19,814 bases of DNA from Rubrimonas sp036735545 (GCA_036735545.1 DAINOD010000057.1:1-19814); one strand, 5' to 3'. Shown: positions 1 through 9,827, counted from the first letter of the stretch. Translations and numbers: made by a program. Notes: generated by a model not told the origin, from the letters alone.

Positions 1-30
1 CGGCGCCGAACCAGCGGCGGGAGATCACTC

Positions 31-1326
31 ATGGACGCTTCGACACGCGACGCAGGCTTCTTCACCCAGGACGTCGCCCAGCGCGACGCCGCGCTCTTCG
101 CCGCCATGGCCGACGAGCTGACCCGCCAGCGCGACGAGATCGAGCTCATCGCCTCGGAGAACATCGTAAGCCGCGCCGTCCTGCAGGCGCAGGGCTCGGT
201 GCTGACCAACAAGTACGCCGAGGGCTATCCCGGCCGGCGCTACTACGGCGGCTGCCAGCACGTCGACGTGGCCGAGCGGCTGGCCATCGAGCGCGCCTGC
301 CAGCTTTTCGACTGCCGCTTCGCCAACGTGCAGCCCCATTCCGGGGCCCAGGCCAACCAGGCGGTCTTCCTCGCCACCATCCGGCCGGGCGACACCTTCA
401 TGGGCCAGGATCTCGCCTCGGGCGGGCACCTGACGCACGGCGCCGCGCCGAACCAGTCGGGCAAGTGGTTCAACGCCGTGCAATACGGCGTCAGCCGCCA
501 GACCAACCTAATCGACTACGACGCGGTCGAGGAGGCGGCGCTGGCGCACAAGCCCAAGGTCATCATGGCCGGCGGCTCGGCGATCCCGCGCATCATCGAC
601 TTCACGCGCTTCCGGGCCATCGCGGACAAGGTGGGGGCGATCCTGTTCGTGGACATGGCGCATTTCGCCGGGCTGGTGGCCGCGGGCTGCTACCCCAACC
701 CGCTGAAATGGGCCGACGTCGCCACCACCACGACGCACAAGACCCTGCGCGGCCCCCGCGGCGGCATGATCCTGACCAACGACGAGGCGCTGGCCAAGAA
801 GTTCAACTCGGCCGTGTTCCCCGGCCTGCAGGGCGGCCCGCTGATGCATGTCATCGCCGCGAAGGCGGTGGCCTTCGGCGAAGCGCTGACGCCGGAGTTC
901 CGCGCCTACGCCGCCGACGTCATCGCCAACTGCCAGGCGATGGGCGAGGAGCTGGTCAAGGGCGGCCTCGCGCTGGTCACCGGCGGCACCGACACGCACC
1001 TGATCCTCGTCGACCTGCGGCCCAAGGGCGTGACCGGGGCGGCGACGGAGAAGGCGCTCGGCCGCGCCCACATCACCTGCAACAAGAACGCCGTGCCCTT
1101 CGACGACGCCCCGCCCATGGTCACCTCGGGCGTGCGCCTCGGCTCGCCGGCGGGCACCACGCGCGGCTTCGGCGCGGCGGAGTTCCGCGAGATCGGCAGG
1201 CTGATCGTGGAGGTCGTGGACGGCCTCGCCATCAACGGCGAGGACGGCAACGACGCCGTCGAGGCCTCGGTGCGCGCCCGCGTGAAGGCCCTCTGCGACC
1301 GCTTCCCGCTCTACCCAGGCCTCTAG
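31..1326 (+). CDS. glyA: serine hydroxymethyltransferase
   Basis: A PLP-dependent cytosolic enzyme that interconverts serine plus tetrahydrofolate with glycine plus 5,10-methylene-THF, the main one-carbon source. The 431-residue product is of normal family length. It shows the SHMT landmarks in order: ELIASEN near residue 38, KYAEGYPGRRYYGG at 61-74, QPHSGAQAN at 101-109, and the PLP-binding lysine in TTTTHKTLRGPRGG (K237). The ATG follows a GGGAG Shine-Dalgarno at 19-23. The gene ends with TAG and is followed by a large imperfect hairpin (1337-1387), so it is probably a separate transcript from the TPP enzyme downstream. Whatever lies before base 31 is outside the window, so upstream co-transcription cannot be judged. 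Identification is secure. Confidence 0.97.
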   Translation: MDASTRDAGFFTQDVAQRDAALFAAMADELTRQRDEIELIASENIVSRAVLQAQGSVLTNKYAEGYPGRRYYGGCQHVDVAERLAIERACQLFDCRFANVQPHSGAQANQAVFLATIRPGDTFMGQDLASGGHLTHGAAPNQSGKWFNAVQYGVSRQTNLIDYDAVEEAALAHKPKVIMAGGSAIPRIIDFTRFRAIADKVGAILFVDMAHFAGLVAAGCYPNPLKWADVATTTTHKTLRGPRGGMILTNDEALAKKFNSAVFPGLQGGPLMHVIAAKAVAFGEALTPEFRAYAADVIANCQAMGEELVKGGLALVTGGTDTHLILVDLRPKGVTGAATEKALGRAHITCNKNAVPFDDAPPMVTSGVRLGSPAGTTRGFGAAEFREIGRLIVEVVDGLAINGEDGNDAVEASVRARVKALCDRFPLYPGL

Positions 1327-1336
1327 GCCGGCGCCG

Positions 1337-1387
1337 CGTCGCCGTCTCGAAAAGGTCAGGCGCCCGGCCGCTCGCCTGACGGCGACG
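1337..1387 (+). terminator. two-tier hairpin after glyA
   Basis: GTCAGGCG (1355-1362) pairs perfectly with CGCCTGAC (1373-1380) around a 10-base loop. Directly outside it, CGTCGCC (1337-1343) pairs with GGCGACG (1381-1387), leaving an 11-base bulge on the left arm. No T-run follows directly; the nearest short one is in CGCTTTTCC about 15 bases on. It could act as a transcription stop or as a 3' end stabiliser for glyA mRNA. Being a terminator is an inference. Confidence 0.4.
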
Positions 1388-1448
1388 TGACGCGCTCCCG
1401 CCCGCTTTTCCGGCTATCGTCGGGCGATCGGTGACGCGGAGTACGGAC

Positions 1449-3086
1449 ATGGCGGACGACGCGGCGGCGCGGAGCCGGCCGCCCACCCGGATGGAGACTG
1501 GCGGCGACGTCGTCGGCGCGGCGCTGGCCGCCGCCGGCGCGACCCACGCCTTCGGCCTGCCCGGCGGCGAGGTGCTGGCGCTGGTGGAGGGGCTGGAGCG
1601 CGCCGGCGTGCGCTTCGTGCTGGCGCGTCACGAGAACGCCGCAGGCTTCATGGCCGAGGGGCTGTGGCACGCGACCGGGGCCCTGCCCGTGCTGGTGGCG
1701 ACGCTGGGCCCGGGCGTCGCCAACGCGGTGAACGTGGTCGCAAACGCCGCGCAGGACCGCGTGCCGCTGGTGTTCCTGACCGGCTGCGTCGATGCCGGGA
1801 TGGCGGCCAGCTACACGCATCAGATCTTCGACCATCAGGCGCTGCTGCGCCCGCTCGTGAAGCTAAGCCTGCGCGTCGAGCCCGGCCGCGTCGGCGCCGC
1901 GGTCGCCGAGGCGGTCGCCGTCGCCCTGTCAGGCCAGCCGGGCCCGGTCCACCTCGACCTGCCGATCGGCGTCGCCGAGGGGGCGGCGGTCGAGGCGCCG
2001 CGCCGGCCTGTCGCGCCGACGCCGCCCTCGCCCGAGCCGGCCGCGCTGGCCCGGGCGCGCGCGATGCTGGGCGCCGCCCGGCGGCCGCTTGTGATCGCGG
2101 GCCTCGACGCCGTGAACGAGGGCGCGGGGGACGCCGTCGCCGCCTTCTGCCGCGAACACAGCGCCCCGTTGATGACCACCTACAAGGGCAAGGGGCTGAT
2201 GGCGGAGGACGACCCGCTCTGCCTCGGCGGCTTCGGCCTGTCGCCCAGGGCCGACGCCATCGCCCTGCCGCTGATCGCCGAGGCCGACTGCGTGGTGCTG
2301 GCGGGCTACGACCCCATCGAGATGCGCCAGAACTGGCGCTTCCCCTGGCCCGCGGCCAAGCCCGTCATCGACATCGCCCCCGCCCCCCGGGCCCACGGGA
2401 TGCACGCCGCGACCGAGACGCTGCTGGGCCCGGTCGGCCCGACGCTGGCGGCGCTGGGCCCGGGCCGGCCCGACCGATGGCCGGACGGCGCCCCGGCGCA
2501 GGCGAGGGCCGCTTTGGCCGCCGCCTTCGCGCCCGGCCCGGCCTGGGGGCCGGCGCGGGCCTTCCACGCGCTGCGCGCCGCGCTGCCGCCGCAGACCGTG
2601 GCGACCGCCGACAGCGGCGCTCACCGCATCCTGTTCAGCCAGATCTGGCGCTGCGGCGCGCCGCGCACGCTGCTGCAATCCTCGGGGCTCTGCACCATGG
2701 GCTGCGCCGTGCCGCTGGCCGCAGGCTACAAGCTCGGCCGCCCCGACAGCCCCGTGATCGCGGTGGTCGGCGACGCCGGCGTGGAGATGTGCCTCGGCGA
2801 ACTCGCCACCCTGCGCGACGCGGGGACGCCCGTCGTCGTCGTCGTGCTGGTGGACGGCTCGCTGGCGCTGATCGAGCTGAAGCAGCGGGCCGGCCAGCGC
2901 CCCAACGCCGGCGTCGACTTCGGCGTCTCCGATCTGCCGGCCGTCGCGCGCGCGATGGGCGGCGAGGGCCGCTGGATCGACGACGCCGACACGCTGGCCG
3001 CCGAGGCGCAGGCGGCGCTGGGGCGCGACGCCTTCACCCTGCTCGCCGTGCGCATCCCGCGGCGGGCCTATGACGGACTGTTCTGA
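1449..3086 (+). CDS. thiamine pyrophosphate-dependent enzyme, acetolactate synthase-like
   Basis: A member of the TPP-dependent decarboxylase/carboligase superfamily; the substrate is unknown. The 545-residue product has the three usual domains. An N-terminal pyrimidine-binding domain carries the activating glutamate in RHENAAGFMAEG (E62) and the TLGPGVANA loop. A central domain spans roughly residues 190-340. A C-terminal pyrophosphate-binding domain follows. The canonical GDG...NN metal/cofactor motif is altered here: it reads GDAG (441-444) and, 27 residues on, VDGS with Asp469 where Asn is usual. I start at ATG 1449 because GGAG lies 7 bases upstream; an in-frame GTG at 1431 has no Shine-Dalgarno. 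The TPR gene follows after 14 bases and is very likely co-transcribed. It is not a clear biosynthetic IlvB, since no ilvN small subunit is nearby. Fold confident, function open. Confidence 0.85.
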   Translation: MADDAAARSRPPTRMETGGDVVGAALAAAGATHAFGLPGGEVLALVEGLERAGVRFVLARHENAAGFMAEGLWHATGALPVLVATLGPGVANAVNVVANAAQDRVPLVFLTGCVDAGMAASYTHQIFDHQALLRPLVKLSLRVEPGRVGAAVAEAVAVALSGQPGPVHLDLPIGVAEGAAVEAPRRPVAPTPPSPEPAALARARAMLGAARRPLVIAGLDAVNEGAGDAVAAFCREHSAPLMTTYKGKGLMAEDDPLCLGGFGLSPRADAIALPLIAEADCVVLAGYDPIEMRQNWRFPWPAAKPVIDIAPAPRAHGMHAATETLLGPVGPTLAALGPGRPDRWPDGAPAQARAALAAAFAPGPAWGPARAFHALRAALPPQTVATADSGAHRILFSQIWRCGAPRTLLQSSGLCTMGCAVPLAAGYKLGRPDSPVIAVVGDAGVEMCLGELATLRDAGTPVVVVVLVDGSLALIELKQRAGQRPNAGVDFGVSDLPAVARAMGGEGRWIDDADTLAAEAQAALGRDAFTLLAVRIPRRAYDGLF

Positions 3087-3100
3087 CCGGAGGCCCAAGC

Positions 3101-4426
3101 ATGACGCATGATTTCTGCGGACTGGCCGTCGCCCTGCCCCCGGACGCCGCGCCGGCCTGGGACGCGACGGTGCGAGGCTTTCTCGCCCACGCCGCCGCGA
3201 CGCCCGACCACCTCGCCGAGACGTTGCGCCGCGCGCCCCACTTCGCGCTGGGTCATGCGGCGCGGGGGCTGTTTCTCATGCTGCTCGGCCGACGCGAACT
3301 GGCGGCCGCCGCCCGCGACGCCCACGCCGCGGCGCTCGCCGGCGCGGGCGACACGCGGGCGGACCTCTACGTCGCCGCGCTGGGCGACTGGCTGGCCGGC
3401 CGCCCACGCGCCGCCGCTGACCGCATGGAGGCCGTGCTGGCGCGCTGGCCGGCGGACGCGCTGGCGATGAAGCTGGCGCAGGCGATCAACTTCGTCATGG
3501 GTCGCGGGTCGGCCATGCGCGCCTCCACCGACCGGCTCGAGCCGCTATGGCGCGAGCATCCGGCGCGCGGCTACCTGCTCGGCTGCCGCGCCTTTGCGCT
3601 GGAGGAAGGCGGCGACTACGCCGCGGCCCTGCGCGCGGGCGAGCAGGCGCTCGCGCTGGCGCCCGACGACGCCTGGGGCCTGCACGCCGTCGCCCATGTC
3701 CACGACATGACCGGCCGGGCGGCGGCGGGGCTGGCCTGGCTCACGCCGCGCCGGGCCGCCTGGGCGCACTGCAACAACTTCCGCTTCCACGTCTGGTGGC
3801 ACATGGCGCTGATGGAGATCGACCTCGGCCGCTGCGACGCCGCGCTCGCGCTCTACGACGCCGAGGTGCGCGCGAGCCCGACCGACGACTACCGCGACGT
3901 CGCCAACGCCGCGTCGCTGCTGGTGCGGCTGGAGCTGGAGGGCGTGGACGTCGGCCGCCGCTGGGCCGAACTCGCCGACATCGCGGAGCGGCGCAGCGAG
4001 GACGGCTGCGTGGTCTTCGCCGACCTGCACTATCTGCTGGCGCTGCTGGGCGACCGGCGCCGGGCGGCGGCCGAGGCGTTGCTGGCCCGCATGGCGCGCA
4101 GCGCGCGCGGGTCGGGCGAGATGGACGGGGTCGCCCGCGATCCCGGCCTCGACGCGGCGGGCGCGCTGGCGGCCATGGGGCGCGGGGAGCACGCCCGCGC
4201 CGCCGCGGGGCTCGCCAGGGCGGCCGCAGGTCTGCCGCGCATCGGCGGCAGCCACGCCCAGCGCGACGTCTTCGAGCGCCTGCGCATCGAGGCCGCCATG
4301 CGCGCGGGCCTGCTCGACGCGGCGGAGGCGGCGCTCGCCGCGCGCACCGGCCGCCGCGGAGCCGAGGACGGCTACGCCGCCCGCCGTCTGGCCATGATCG
4401 CCCGGGCCCGCGCCGCCGCCGCCTGA
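3101..4426 (+). CDS. TPR-repeat protein, TTC38-like
   Basis: A 441-residue soluble, alanine-rich helical protein with no signal peptide or membrane segment. Repeated helix-turn-helix units with the small/large residue spacing of tetratricopeptide repeats run through most of it, for example around residues 130-200 (AKL/YLLG/FALEEGGDY) and 240-270 (MALMEIDLGRCDAALALYD). The overall pattern recalls the bacterial relatives of tetratricopeptide repeat protein 38, but that placement is from memory. TPR folds normally bind partner proteins or peptides, so a role as partner of the preceding TPP enzyme is a fair inference from the 14-base gap, which contains the GGAGG ribosome site. The stop codon lies inside a palindrome shared with the convergent glycosidase gene. 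No enzymatic function can be assigned. Confidence 0.75.
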   Translation: MTHDFCGLAVALPPDAAPAWDATVRGFLAHAAATPDHLAETLRRAPHFALGHAARGLFLMLLGRRELAAAARDAHAAALAGAGDTRADLYVAALGDWLAGRPRAAADRMEAVLARWPADALAMKLAQAINFVMGRGSAMRASTDRLEPLWREHPARGYLLGCRAFALEEGGDYAAALRAGEQALALAPDDAWGLHAVAHVHDMTGRAAAGLAWLTPRRAAWAHCNNFRFHVWWHMALMEIDLGRCDAALALYDAEVRASPTDDYRDVANAASLLVRLELEGVDVGRRWAELADIAERRSEDGCVVFADLHYLLALLGDRRRAAAEALLARMARSARGSGEMDGVARDPGLDAAGALAAMGRGEHARAAAGLARAAAGLPRIGGSHAQRDVFERLRIEAAMRAGLLDAAEAALAARTGRRGAEDGYAARRLAMIARARAAAA

Positions 4427-4440
4427 GGCGTCAGGCGGCG
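4417..4440. terminator. perfect palindrome holding both convergent stop codons
   Basis: CGCCGCCTGA (4417-4426) and TCAGGCGGCG (4431-4440) are exact reverse complements, giving a 10-bp stem with a GGCG loop. The TGA of the TPR gene ends the left arm and the TGA of the glycosidase gene (read on the - strand) ends the right arm. It could act as a bidirectional transcription barrier, although neither side is followed by a T-run. The pairing is read directly; termination is inferred. Confidence 0.45.
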
Positions 4441-5704
4441 ACCGGCTCCCCTAGGAACTCCAGCACCATGGCCGCGGTCCAGGTGAAACGGCCGCCGCCC
4501 AGCGGCGTTCCGTCCTGGGGATCGTAGTATTCGGCGAAGCCCGACCGCTCGATCAGCCGCAGGCTGGAGGCGACGATGGCGGCCGCCGCCTCGCCCTGGC
4601 CCGCCGCGCGCAGGCCGTCGGCGATCATGTAGTTGACCACCAGCCACACCGGCCCGCGCCAGTAGCGCCGCGCGTCGAAGCGCGGGTCGGCGGGGTCGTG
4701 GGACGGCGCGATGTGGGCGCAGGACGCCGCCCGCCGCATCACTGTCGCCGCCAGAGCCGCGGCGCGCCCGGCCGGAATGGGCGCAAAGGCGGCCAGCAGG
4801 CCGCCGACCGATGCGCTGTCCACCAGCCGCCCCGTCGCCCGGTCGCGACAGAGATACTGGCCGTGGGCGGCTGACCAGAGGTCCTCCATCGCTGCGACGC
4901 CCCGCGCGACGAAACCGCGGTTCTCGGCCGCCACGGCGTCCTCGCCAAAGCATTCCGCCATGTGGGCGAGGTCGGAGCAGGCGCGCAGCAGGATGGCGTT
5001 GAAGCCCGGATCCACCAACTGGAACGGCGAGGCGTCGTGCAGCCTCGTCGTGTCCCAGCCCAGCCCCCGGAACCGCTCCACGAGCCAGATGTAGCGCAGA
5101 TACTGCTCCTGCGTCGGCCGATGGGCGGGGTCGGCGTGCTGGGTGTCGCGGCGCACGAAGGGCTGCACGCCCTCGGTAGGCACGCGGTCGAAGGCCTCGT
5201 CCCAGTCGATGGAATTGTCGCGGCCCGATTCCCATGGGTGGATGATGGCGACCAGCCCCTCGCCGCGGGGGTCGCGCGTGGCGAAGAACCAGCGGTGCCA
5301 GGCCGCGAGCCTGGGCAGCAGCGCCCGCGCCCGGGCCTCGGCGCCGGCGCGGTCGCGCGCGCACTCCCACAACCGGCGCACCGCAAAGCCCGCCACCGCC
5401 GGCTGGGTTATCCCCGAGGTCGGCGTCGGACGGCGGGTGTCCCACACCTCGGGTCCGGGGAAGTAGCCGTCGTCGGGTTCGTGAAACACGATGTGGGGGA
5501 CCATGCCGCAGGGCCACTGGTGGGCGAACAGCGTCTCGATCTCGGTCCAGGCGCGCGCCTCGTCGATGTGGCGCTGACCCAGCGCGGTGAGGCACGAATC
5601 CCAGTTCCACTGGAACGGGTAGAGCCCCTTGGTGGGCACGGTGTAGCGGCCGCGGTCGTTCTCGGCGAGGATAGCGGCGGCGTGGTCGAACAGGGCTCGG
5701 GGGC

Positions 5705-5708
<4 letters not shown>
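4431..5708 (-). CDS. GH63-type glycoside hydrolase, mannosylglycerate hydrolase-like
   Basis: A predicted cytoplasmic inverting glycosidase of the (alpha/alpha)6-barrel type; 425 residues with no signal peptide. Landmarks resemble the mannosylglycerate/glucosylglycerate hydrolase branch of GH63: YPFQWNWDSC at 30-39, HPWESGRDNSIDWD at 157-170, YWRGPVWLVVNY at 349-360, EYYDP at 393-397 and FTWTAA at 408-413. By family position the general acid should be D164 in ESGRD and the base E393; that is inference. The start is GTG at 5708, overlapping the ATPase stop as GTGA, with AGAAGG 7 bases upstream. The same frame stays open further upstream to 5996, but that lies inside the ATPase gene. Being last in an importer operon, it probably hydrolyses the imported glycoside. 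A broader amylo-alpha-1,6-glucosidase or trehalase-like label is possible, and the substrate is unproven. Confidence 0.85.
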
Positions 5709-6748
<1,040 letters not shown>

Positions 6749-6759
6749 CGGGCCCTCCC

Positions 6760-7605
6760 TCAGCGGTTGGCGATGCCCCACATGGCGAACAGGTACTTGC
6801 GCACCGCGAAGATGAAGATCAGCGCGGGCGCCACAAGCATCGCGCCGCCCGCGAACTTCAGCGGCAGGGGCGAGACGTCGAGGCTCTGCAGCAGGAACGC
6901 GGTCAGGGTGCGGTTCTGGATGGTCAGCACGGCCGCGGCGAACACCTCGTTCCACGAGATCACGAAGGCGAACACCGCCGATGCGGCGATCCCCGGCGCC
7001 GCCAGCGGCAGCACCACCCGCACGAAGGCCTGCGCCCGCGTGCAGCCCAGCGTCCAGGCCGCCTCCTCCAGCTCCACGGGGATGCCGGAGAACAGCGAGA
7101 AGGTGATGAGCACGGCAAAGGGCAGCGCCAGCGTCGCGTGCACTAGCGCCAGACCGACGATGGTGTCGTCGAGCCCGGTGCGGATGAACAGCACCGCCAG
7201 CGGCAGCGCCAGCAGCGGCAGCGGAAAGGCGCGCGTCATGATCACCATGAAGCGGAACGCCGCCTTGCCGGGGAACTCGAAGCGCGACAGCGCATAGCCC
7301 GCCGGCGCCCCCAGCCCGATCGACAGCACCATGGTCACGGCCGCCACCTGCACCGAGTTCCACAGCGCCTCCAGCACCCCGCGGAAGCCGAAGAAGAACC
7401 GCAGCGAGGCGAGGTCGAAGCTGGGGATCAGGCTCTTGGGGAAACCCGTCACCTCCGAGGGCGCGGACAGCGCGTTGACCGCCAGCAGCCAGATCGGCAG
7501 CAGCACCCAGACCATCAGCAACGCCACGCCCGCGCCATAGAGCAGCCGGCCGGCGCGGCGCACCTCCGGCGCGGCCGGCGCGAGGGTCTCGGCGACGGCG
7601 GTCAT
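6760..7605 (-). CDS. ABC transporter permease, MalG-type
   Basis: An inner-membrane permease of a carbohydrate (CUT1) ABC importer, 281 residues. A first membrane helix lies at about 21-45, followed by a periplasmic loop and five further hydrophobic segments. The cytoplasmic coupling helix carries the EAA motif, EEAAWTLGCTRAQAFVRVVLP at 180-200, which docks to the ATPase. The short N-terminal tail plus six helices is the MalG pattern. The ATG at 7605 overlaps the upstream permease stop as ATGA, so the two subunits are translationally coupled, as expected for a heterodimeric channel. Solute specificity cannot be read from the permease. Confidence 0.93.
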   Translation of the reverse strand: MTAVAETLAPAAPEVRRAGRLLYGAGVALLMVWVLLPIWLLAVNALSAPSEVTGFPKSLIPSFDLASLRFFFGFRGVLEALWNSVQVAAVTMVLSIGLGAPAGYALSRFEFPGKAAFRFMVIMTRAFPLPLLALPLAVLFIRTGLDDTIVGLALVHATLALPFAVLITFSLFSGIPVELEEAAWTLGCTRAQAFVRVVLPLAAPGIAASAVFAFVISWNEVFAAAVLTIQNRTLTAFLLQSLDVSPLPLKFAGGAMLVAPALIFIFAVRKYLFAMWGIANR

Positions 7606-8444
7606 ATCCCGGCCCCCTTCGGCACGCGCAATGCGCGCAGGATGATCAGCGTGAACACCACCGAGATGGCGAGGATCACCATGGCGTAGGCGGCGGCCAC
7701 GCCGCGGTCCTGCAGGGCGAACTGCCAGTTGTAGGTCTCGCCCATCAGCACCGGCAGATTCGTGCCGCCGAGCGCGGCGACGACCGCGAACACCTCGAAG
7801 GCCAGGATCACCCGCAGGATCAGCGCCGTCTGCAGCGAGGGCCGCAGCAGCGGCAGGGTGACGCGCGTGAACCGCCGCCACGGCGAGGCGCCGAAGACGT
7901 CGGCCGCTTCGCCGTACTCCTTGGGGATCAGCCCCATGCCGGCGACGAGGATCACCATCATGATCGCGGTCGCCCGCCAGATCTCGGCCAGCGCCACGGC
8001 GAGGAACACCACCCACAGGTTCTGGTAGCCCAGAAACAGCACCGGTCGCTCAACGAGCCCCAGCGCGGTCAGCAGCGAATTGAGAAAGCCCGACTGCTCG
8101 AAGATCGCCAGCCAGATCAGCCCCGCCGCGAGGTCGGAGATGCCGAGCGGGATGGCGAAGACATAGAGCGCCATGCCCCGCCCCCGCTGCATGCGGCTGA
8201 CGATCGACGCCATCGTCAGCGCCAGCGCGAGCTGCACCGGCACCACCACCGCGGCCAGCCAGAGCGTGTTGGCGAAGGCGGTCGGGAACTTCCAGTGGCC
8301 CGCCATGGTGGCGAAGTTGGCCGTGCCCCACTGGCCGCGGGTTGTGAAGGCCTCCACCGCCACCTGCGCGAAGGGGTAGAGGAAGAAGGCGATGAGAAAG
8401 ACCGTCGCCGGGGCGAGCAGCAGATAGGGCAGCGCGCGGTTCAT
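7602..8444 (-). CDS. ABC transporter permease, MalF-type
   Basis: The partner inner-membrane permease of the same importer, 280 residues and six predicted helices, beginning with a hydrophobic segment at about 5-30 (ALPYLLLAPATVFLIAFFLY). Its EAA coupling motif is EAADVFGASPWRRFTRVTLP at 179-198. It is shorter than E. coli MalF, as is usual for UgpA-like CUT1 permeases. The gap to the binding-protein gene upstream is 76 bases and is filled by a double hairpin, whereas all later junctions in the operon are tight. This is the classical place for differential expression of the binding protein relative to the membrane subunits. Confidence 0.93.
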   Translation of the reverse strand: MNRALPYLLLAPATVFLIAFFLYPFAQVAVEAFTTRGQWGTANFATMAGHWKFPTAFANTLWLAAVVVPVQLALALTMASIVSRMQRGRGMALYVFAIPLGISDLAAGLIWLAIFEQSGFLNSLLTALGLVERPVLFLGYQNLWVVFLAVALAEIWRATAIMMVILVAGMGLIPKEYGEAADVFGASPWRRFTRVTLPLLRPSLQTALILRVILAFEVFAVVAALGGTNLPVLMGETYNWQFALQDRGVAAAYAMVILAISVVFTLIILRALRVPKGAGI

Positions 8445-8471
8445 GGGCGTGGCGCCTTGTCGGTGGGTCGC

Positions 8472-8519
8472 GACCCTCTCCCGCGAGGCGGGAGAGGGTC
8501 CGGGCGAAGGCTTCGCCCG
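8472..8519. repeat. tandem double hairpin between binding-protein and permease genes
   Basis: Two adjacent perfect stems. First, GACCCTCTCCCGC (8472-8484) pairs over 13 bases with GCGGGAGAGGGTC (8488-8500) around a GAG loop. Second, CGGGCGAA (8501-8508) pairs with TTCGCCCG (8512-8519) around a 3-base loop. The CCCTCTCCCGC/GCGGGAGAGGG core resembles small palindromic repeats dispersed between genes in many proteobacteria (from memory, not checked). Placed after the binding-protein stop, it may protect that gene's mRNA 3' end or cause partial termination before the permeases. No T-run follows on the - strand. Confidence 0.75.
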
Positions 8520-8520
8520 C

Positions 8521-9786
8521 TCAGTTAACGGGGCAGGGATCGGCGCCCGATGAGGCGTCCGGCGCCCAGCACGGCGCGCCAGCCTCGGTCATCAGCGCGC
8601 GCAGGGCGTCGGCCTGATCGTCCAGCACGCGGGGAATGTCCTGCCGGGCGAGGATGATGCGCTCGAAGGCGTCGATGTAGATCTGGTTGAACCGGCCCCC
8701 CAGATCGCGCAGGCCCATCGGCAGAAGCGCCGGCAGCGCATCCTCCGACGCGTTCAGCGCCGCGATGGCCTGCCCCGAGGCCAGCACCGCCGGCGGCATG
8801 TCGTCGGGCAAGTCGGCCTCGACCACCGGAAAGAAGTTGGTGGCGCGCAGGGTCGAGATCTGCGTCTCGGGCTTCAGCATGTGCGCGACCAGCGCCTTCG
8901 AGGCGTCCATGTCCGGCGCCGTGCTGGGGATTGCGACGCCCGCGATCACCGGCATGAAGGCGCGACCGGCGGGACCGGCGGGCGGGGGGAAGGCCACGAA
9001 GTCGTCGGGCCGCTGGTTGAAGGCGTCGGCCAGGCGCGCGGTGTGGTCGAAGGCGACCCAGACCTCCTCGGTGAGGAGTTGCTCCTGCAGGAAGGCGTAG
9101 TTGGTCGAGGCCGGATTCGTGTGCGCCCACAGCGCGCGGAAGGTCTCCCACGCCCGCACCGCCGCGTCGGAGCGGAACTCGGTCACCATCGAGCCGGTGT
9201 AGGCCGGCAGCAGATAGCCCTGGAAGAAGCGGTGCTTGAGGCCGCGCGGTCCGGCCGGGAAGCCGAACTTCGGCCCTCCGGTCGCCGCCGAAAGCGCCGC
9301 CATCCAGTCGACGAACTGGTCGTAGGTCATGGCGTTCAGCTCGACGCCGTCCGGCAGGTGCTCCAGCGCCTTGCGGTTGGCGGCCATGACATAGGTCGCC
9401 TGCATCCAGGGGATGTATTTCTGATGCGTGGTTCCCAGCCGGCCCAGCGCCATCAGCGCCGGCGCGATGTCCATGTCGCGGGCGATGTCGGAGAGGTCGA
9501 CCAGCGCGTCGTCCACGCCCGACAGGTCGCCGTGCAGCCCGCCGAGCACAGCGATCGTGCCCCGGCCGGCCTGAAGCTCGGCCTGCAGGCGGGTCAGCCA
9601 CGGGCCTTCCTCGGTCGCCTGATAGTCGACGCCGCCGGGGAAGCCCGCCAGCACCTGCTCGCGCATGGCCTGCGTCTCCTCCACCGGGCGGGCCTGGGTG
9701 GACCAGAACAGCGGCTCGGCGAGCGCCGGCGCGGCGACCAGCGCCGCGATCGCTGCGCCGAACAGTCGGGACTTGAGCGTCTTCAT
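8521..9786 (-). CDS. extracellular solute-binding protein of the sugar-type ABC importer
   Basis: A periplasmic substrate-binding protein (family 1 solute-binding fold), 421 residues. Residues 1-23 are a clear Sec signal peptide: basic MKTLKSR, a hydrophobic alanine-rich core and cleavage after APALA. There is no lipobox cysteine, so the product should be soluble periplasmic. Only two cysteines appear in the mature chain, close together near the C terminus (CWAPDASSGADPC), and could form a disulfide. The ATG at 9786 follows GGGAGAG. The gene lies 41 bases after lacI and before the double hairpin. Aromatic-rich segments such as YIPWMQATYVM suggest a carbohydrate-like ligand. With the GH63-like enzyme, a glycosylglycerate or similar solute is a reasonable guess, not a demonstrated ligand. 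Confidence 0.9.
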   Translation of the reverse strand: MKTLKSRLFGAAIAALVAAPALAEPLFWSTQARPVEETQAMREQVLAGFPGGVDYQATEEGPWLTRLQAELQAGRGTIAVLGGLHGDLSGVDDALVDLSDIARDMDIAPALMALGRLGTTHQKYIPWMQATYVMAANRKALEHLPDGVELNAMTYDQFVDWMAALSAATGGPKFGFPAGPRGLKHRFFQGYLLPAYTGSMVTEFRSDAAVRAWETFRALWAHTNPASTNYAFLQEQLLTEEVWVAFDHTARLADAFNQRPDDFVAFPPPAGPAGRAFMPVIAGVAIPSTAPDMDASKALVAHMLKPETQISTLRATNFFPVVEADLPDDMPPAVLASGQAIAALNASEDALPALLPMGLRDLGGRFNQIYIDAFERIILARQDIPRVLDDQADALRALMTEAGAPCWAPDASSGADPCPVN

Positions 9787-9827
9787 GTGTCTCTCCCTGT
9801 CGTTTCTTGCTTGGGGGTCGTCGGTCG

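Noticed and set aside
1929..3098. Long open frame on the - strand opposite the TPP enzyme gene
   Set aside because: Its translation is arginine/glycine/histidine-rich low-complexity sequence typical of antisense frames in GC-rich DNA, with no recognisable family, while the + strand frame is a clear TPP enzyme.
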